DNA of 57,104 nucleotides from an uncultured Mollicutes bacterium (lineage in GTDB: Bacteria > Bacillota_I > Bacilli_A > Acholeplasmatales > Anaeroplasmataceae), in NCBI GenBank assembly GCA_947174785.1, contig CAMWKG010000009.1, positions 1-57,104 on the forward strand, read 5' to 3'. The notes beneath the pieces are model-generated. The model saw only the letters and a list, made by a program, of their open reading frames with translations. It searched no databases and was not told where the DNA came from. The translations under genes and the position numbers were made by a program. Positions 56,828 to 57,104 of the stretch are shown piece by piece (positions within the stretch are counted from its first letter, which is position 1; each line of letters starts with the position of its first letter).

Positions 56828-57104
56828 ATGAAAAAAATTATTTTTGCGATTTTTAGTCTTGTTTTAATATTCTATTTAGTCTCATGTGACAATGAAAAGG
56901 AACCATATCCTTTTCCAACTGATGATCCAGTAGAGCTTTCTGCTCCAGTGCTTAAAATTACGAATAATGAGGTTTCCTGGGAGAAGATAGATTATGCATA
57001 TGGTTATATTGTAAATTTAAACCAGAAAGATTTAGAACTACAGCAGGAAACAAAATATAAGATTACTGCAGAAGAGGCAGGAGAATATGTAATCAAGGTA
57101 AAGG
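56828..57104 (+). CDS. N-terminal part of a lipoprotein (cut by window end)
   Basis: After AAAGGAGTG an ATG at 56828 opens a frame that runs off the window (92 codons seen). It begins with a lipoprotein signal (MKKIIFAIFSLVLIFYLVSC, Cys20), then a short acidic linker and the start of an immunoglobulin or fibronectin-III-like domain (LSAPVLKITNNEVSWEKIDYA, GYIVNLN). It follows the CE12-like esterase by 15 bp and is probably in the same operon, so a surface polysaccharide-binding or degrading protein is possible. Confidence 0.8.
   Translation, partial: MKKIIFAIFSLVLIFYLVSCDNEKEPYPFPTDDPVELSAPVLKITNNEVSWEKIDYAYGYIVNLNQKDLELQQETKYKITAEEAGEYVIKVK

Noticed and set aside
14900-57104. Non-standard genetic code (TGA as Trp) as in Mycoplasma
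   Set aside because: TGA ends several genes in ATGA overlaps with intact downstream genes (for example dapB and nadE), and Trp is encoded by TGG.

Overview
The window is AT-rich, densely packed chromosomal DNA from a low-GC, Gram-positive-type bacterium of the Bacillota/Bacilli. An Erysipelotrichales-, Acholeplasmatales- or RF39-like gut lineage would fit; this is inference from gene content and base composition, with no rRNA to confirm it. TGG is used for Trp and TGA as a normal stop, so the Mycoplasma code is not used. A diaminopimelate/lysine operon implies peptidoglycan. A bile-salt-hydrolase-family enzyme, a serpin and pectin-degrading enzymes suggest an animal-gut habitat. Nearly all genes lie on the + strand in tight cotranscribed runs, often with 4-nt ATGA overlaps. 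Runs are bounded by clear TTGACA/TATAAT-type promoters and intrinsic terminators. I saw no tRNA, rRNA, IS element, prophage or CRISPR array.

Layout: 1-467, acidic tail of a cut-off protein; 621-5250, an EF-G paralogue, a DUF362 protein, a choloylglycine hydrolase and a small membrane protein; 5297-10164, a DUF3267 metalloprotease-like protein divergent from a MarR regulator plus a heterodimeric ABC exporter; 10248-12896, a YgjV-like protein, then an ECF sigma factor translationally coupled to a membrane-anchored serpin; 13038-14293, HU coupled to an ankyrin protein; 14294-22382, a lysine riboswitch and the acetylase-type lysine operon lysA-dapF-dapA-dapB-dapH-asd-lysC-dapL; 22486-24980, a GH28 pectinase with an AEC carrier; 25069-30071, an ATP-grasp ligase, membrane proteins, a pantothenate-type ECF S component, coaX and a hydrolase; 30205-30437, an independently transcribed structured RNA; 30489-35217, a DEAD helicase, rsmD, an unknown protein and a 5'-nucleotidase lipoprotein; 35238-35500, a second structured RNA candidate; 35726-42410, a T-box operon with GNAT, hisS and archaeal-type aspS, then a dCMP deaminase, a Lon-like PDZ protease, lspA and an RluA-family synthase; 42552-46561, a secreted subtilase followed by five tandem paralogous lipoproteins; 46675-50003, nadE and a NadD-NrtR fusion; 50045-51037, asparaginase (minus strand); 51296-55232, tig and lon; 55322-57104, a CE12-type esterase and a truncated lipoprotein.

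The best leads for undescribed biology are: the ECF sigma-serpin pair, in which the serpin may be both anti-sigma factor and protease sensor; the NadD-NrtR fusion, which would put the NAD-making enzyme and the NAD-pathway repressor in one chain; the subtilase with a Lys at the oxyanion-hole position next to five tandem lipoproteins; two orphan structured RNAs; and the T-box leader whose GACAC specifier region reads as both Asp and His codons ahead of hisS-aspS. All functional assignments come from reading motifs; none was confirmed by a database search.
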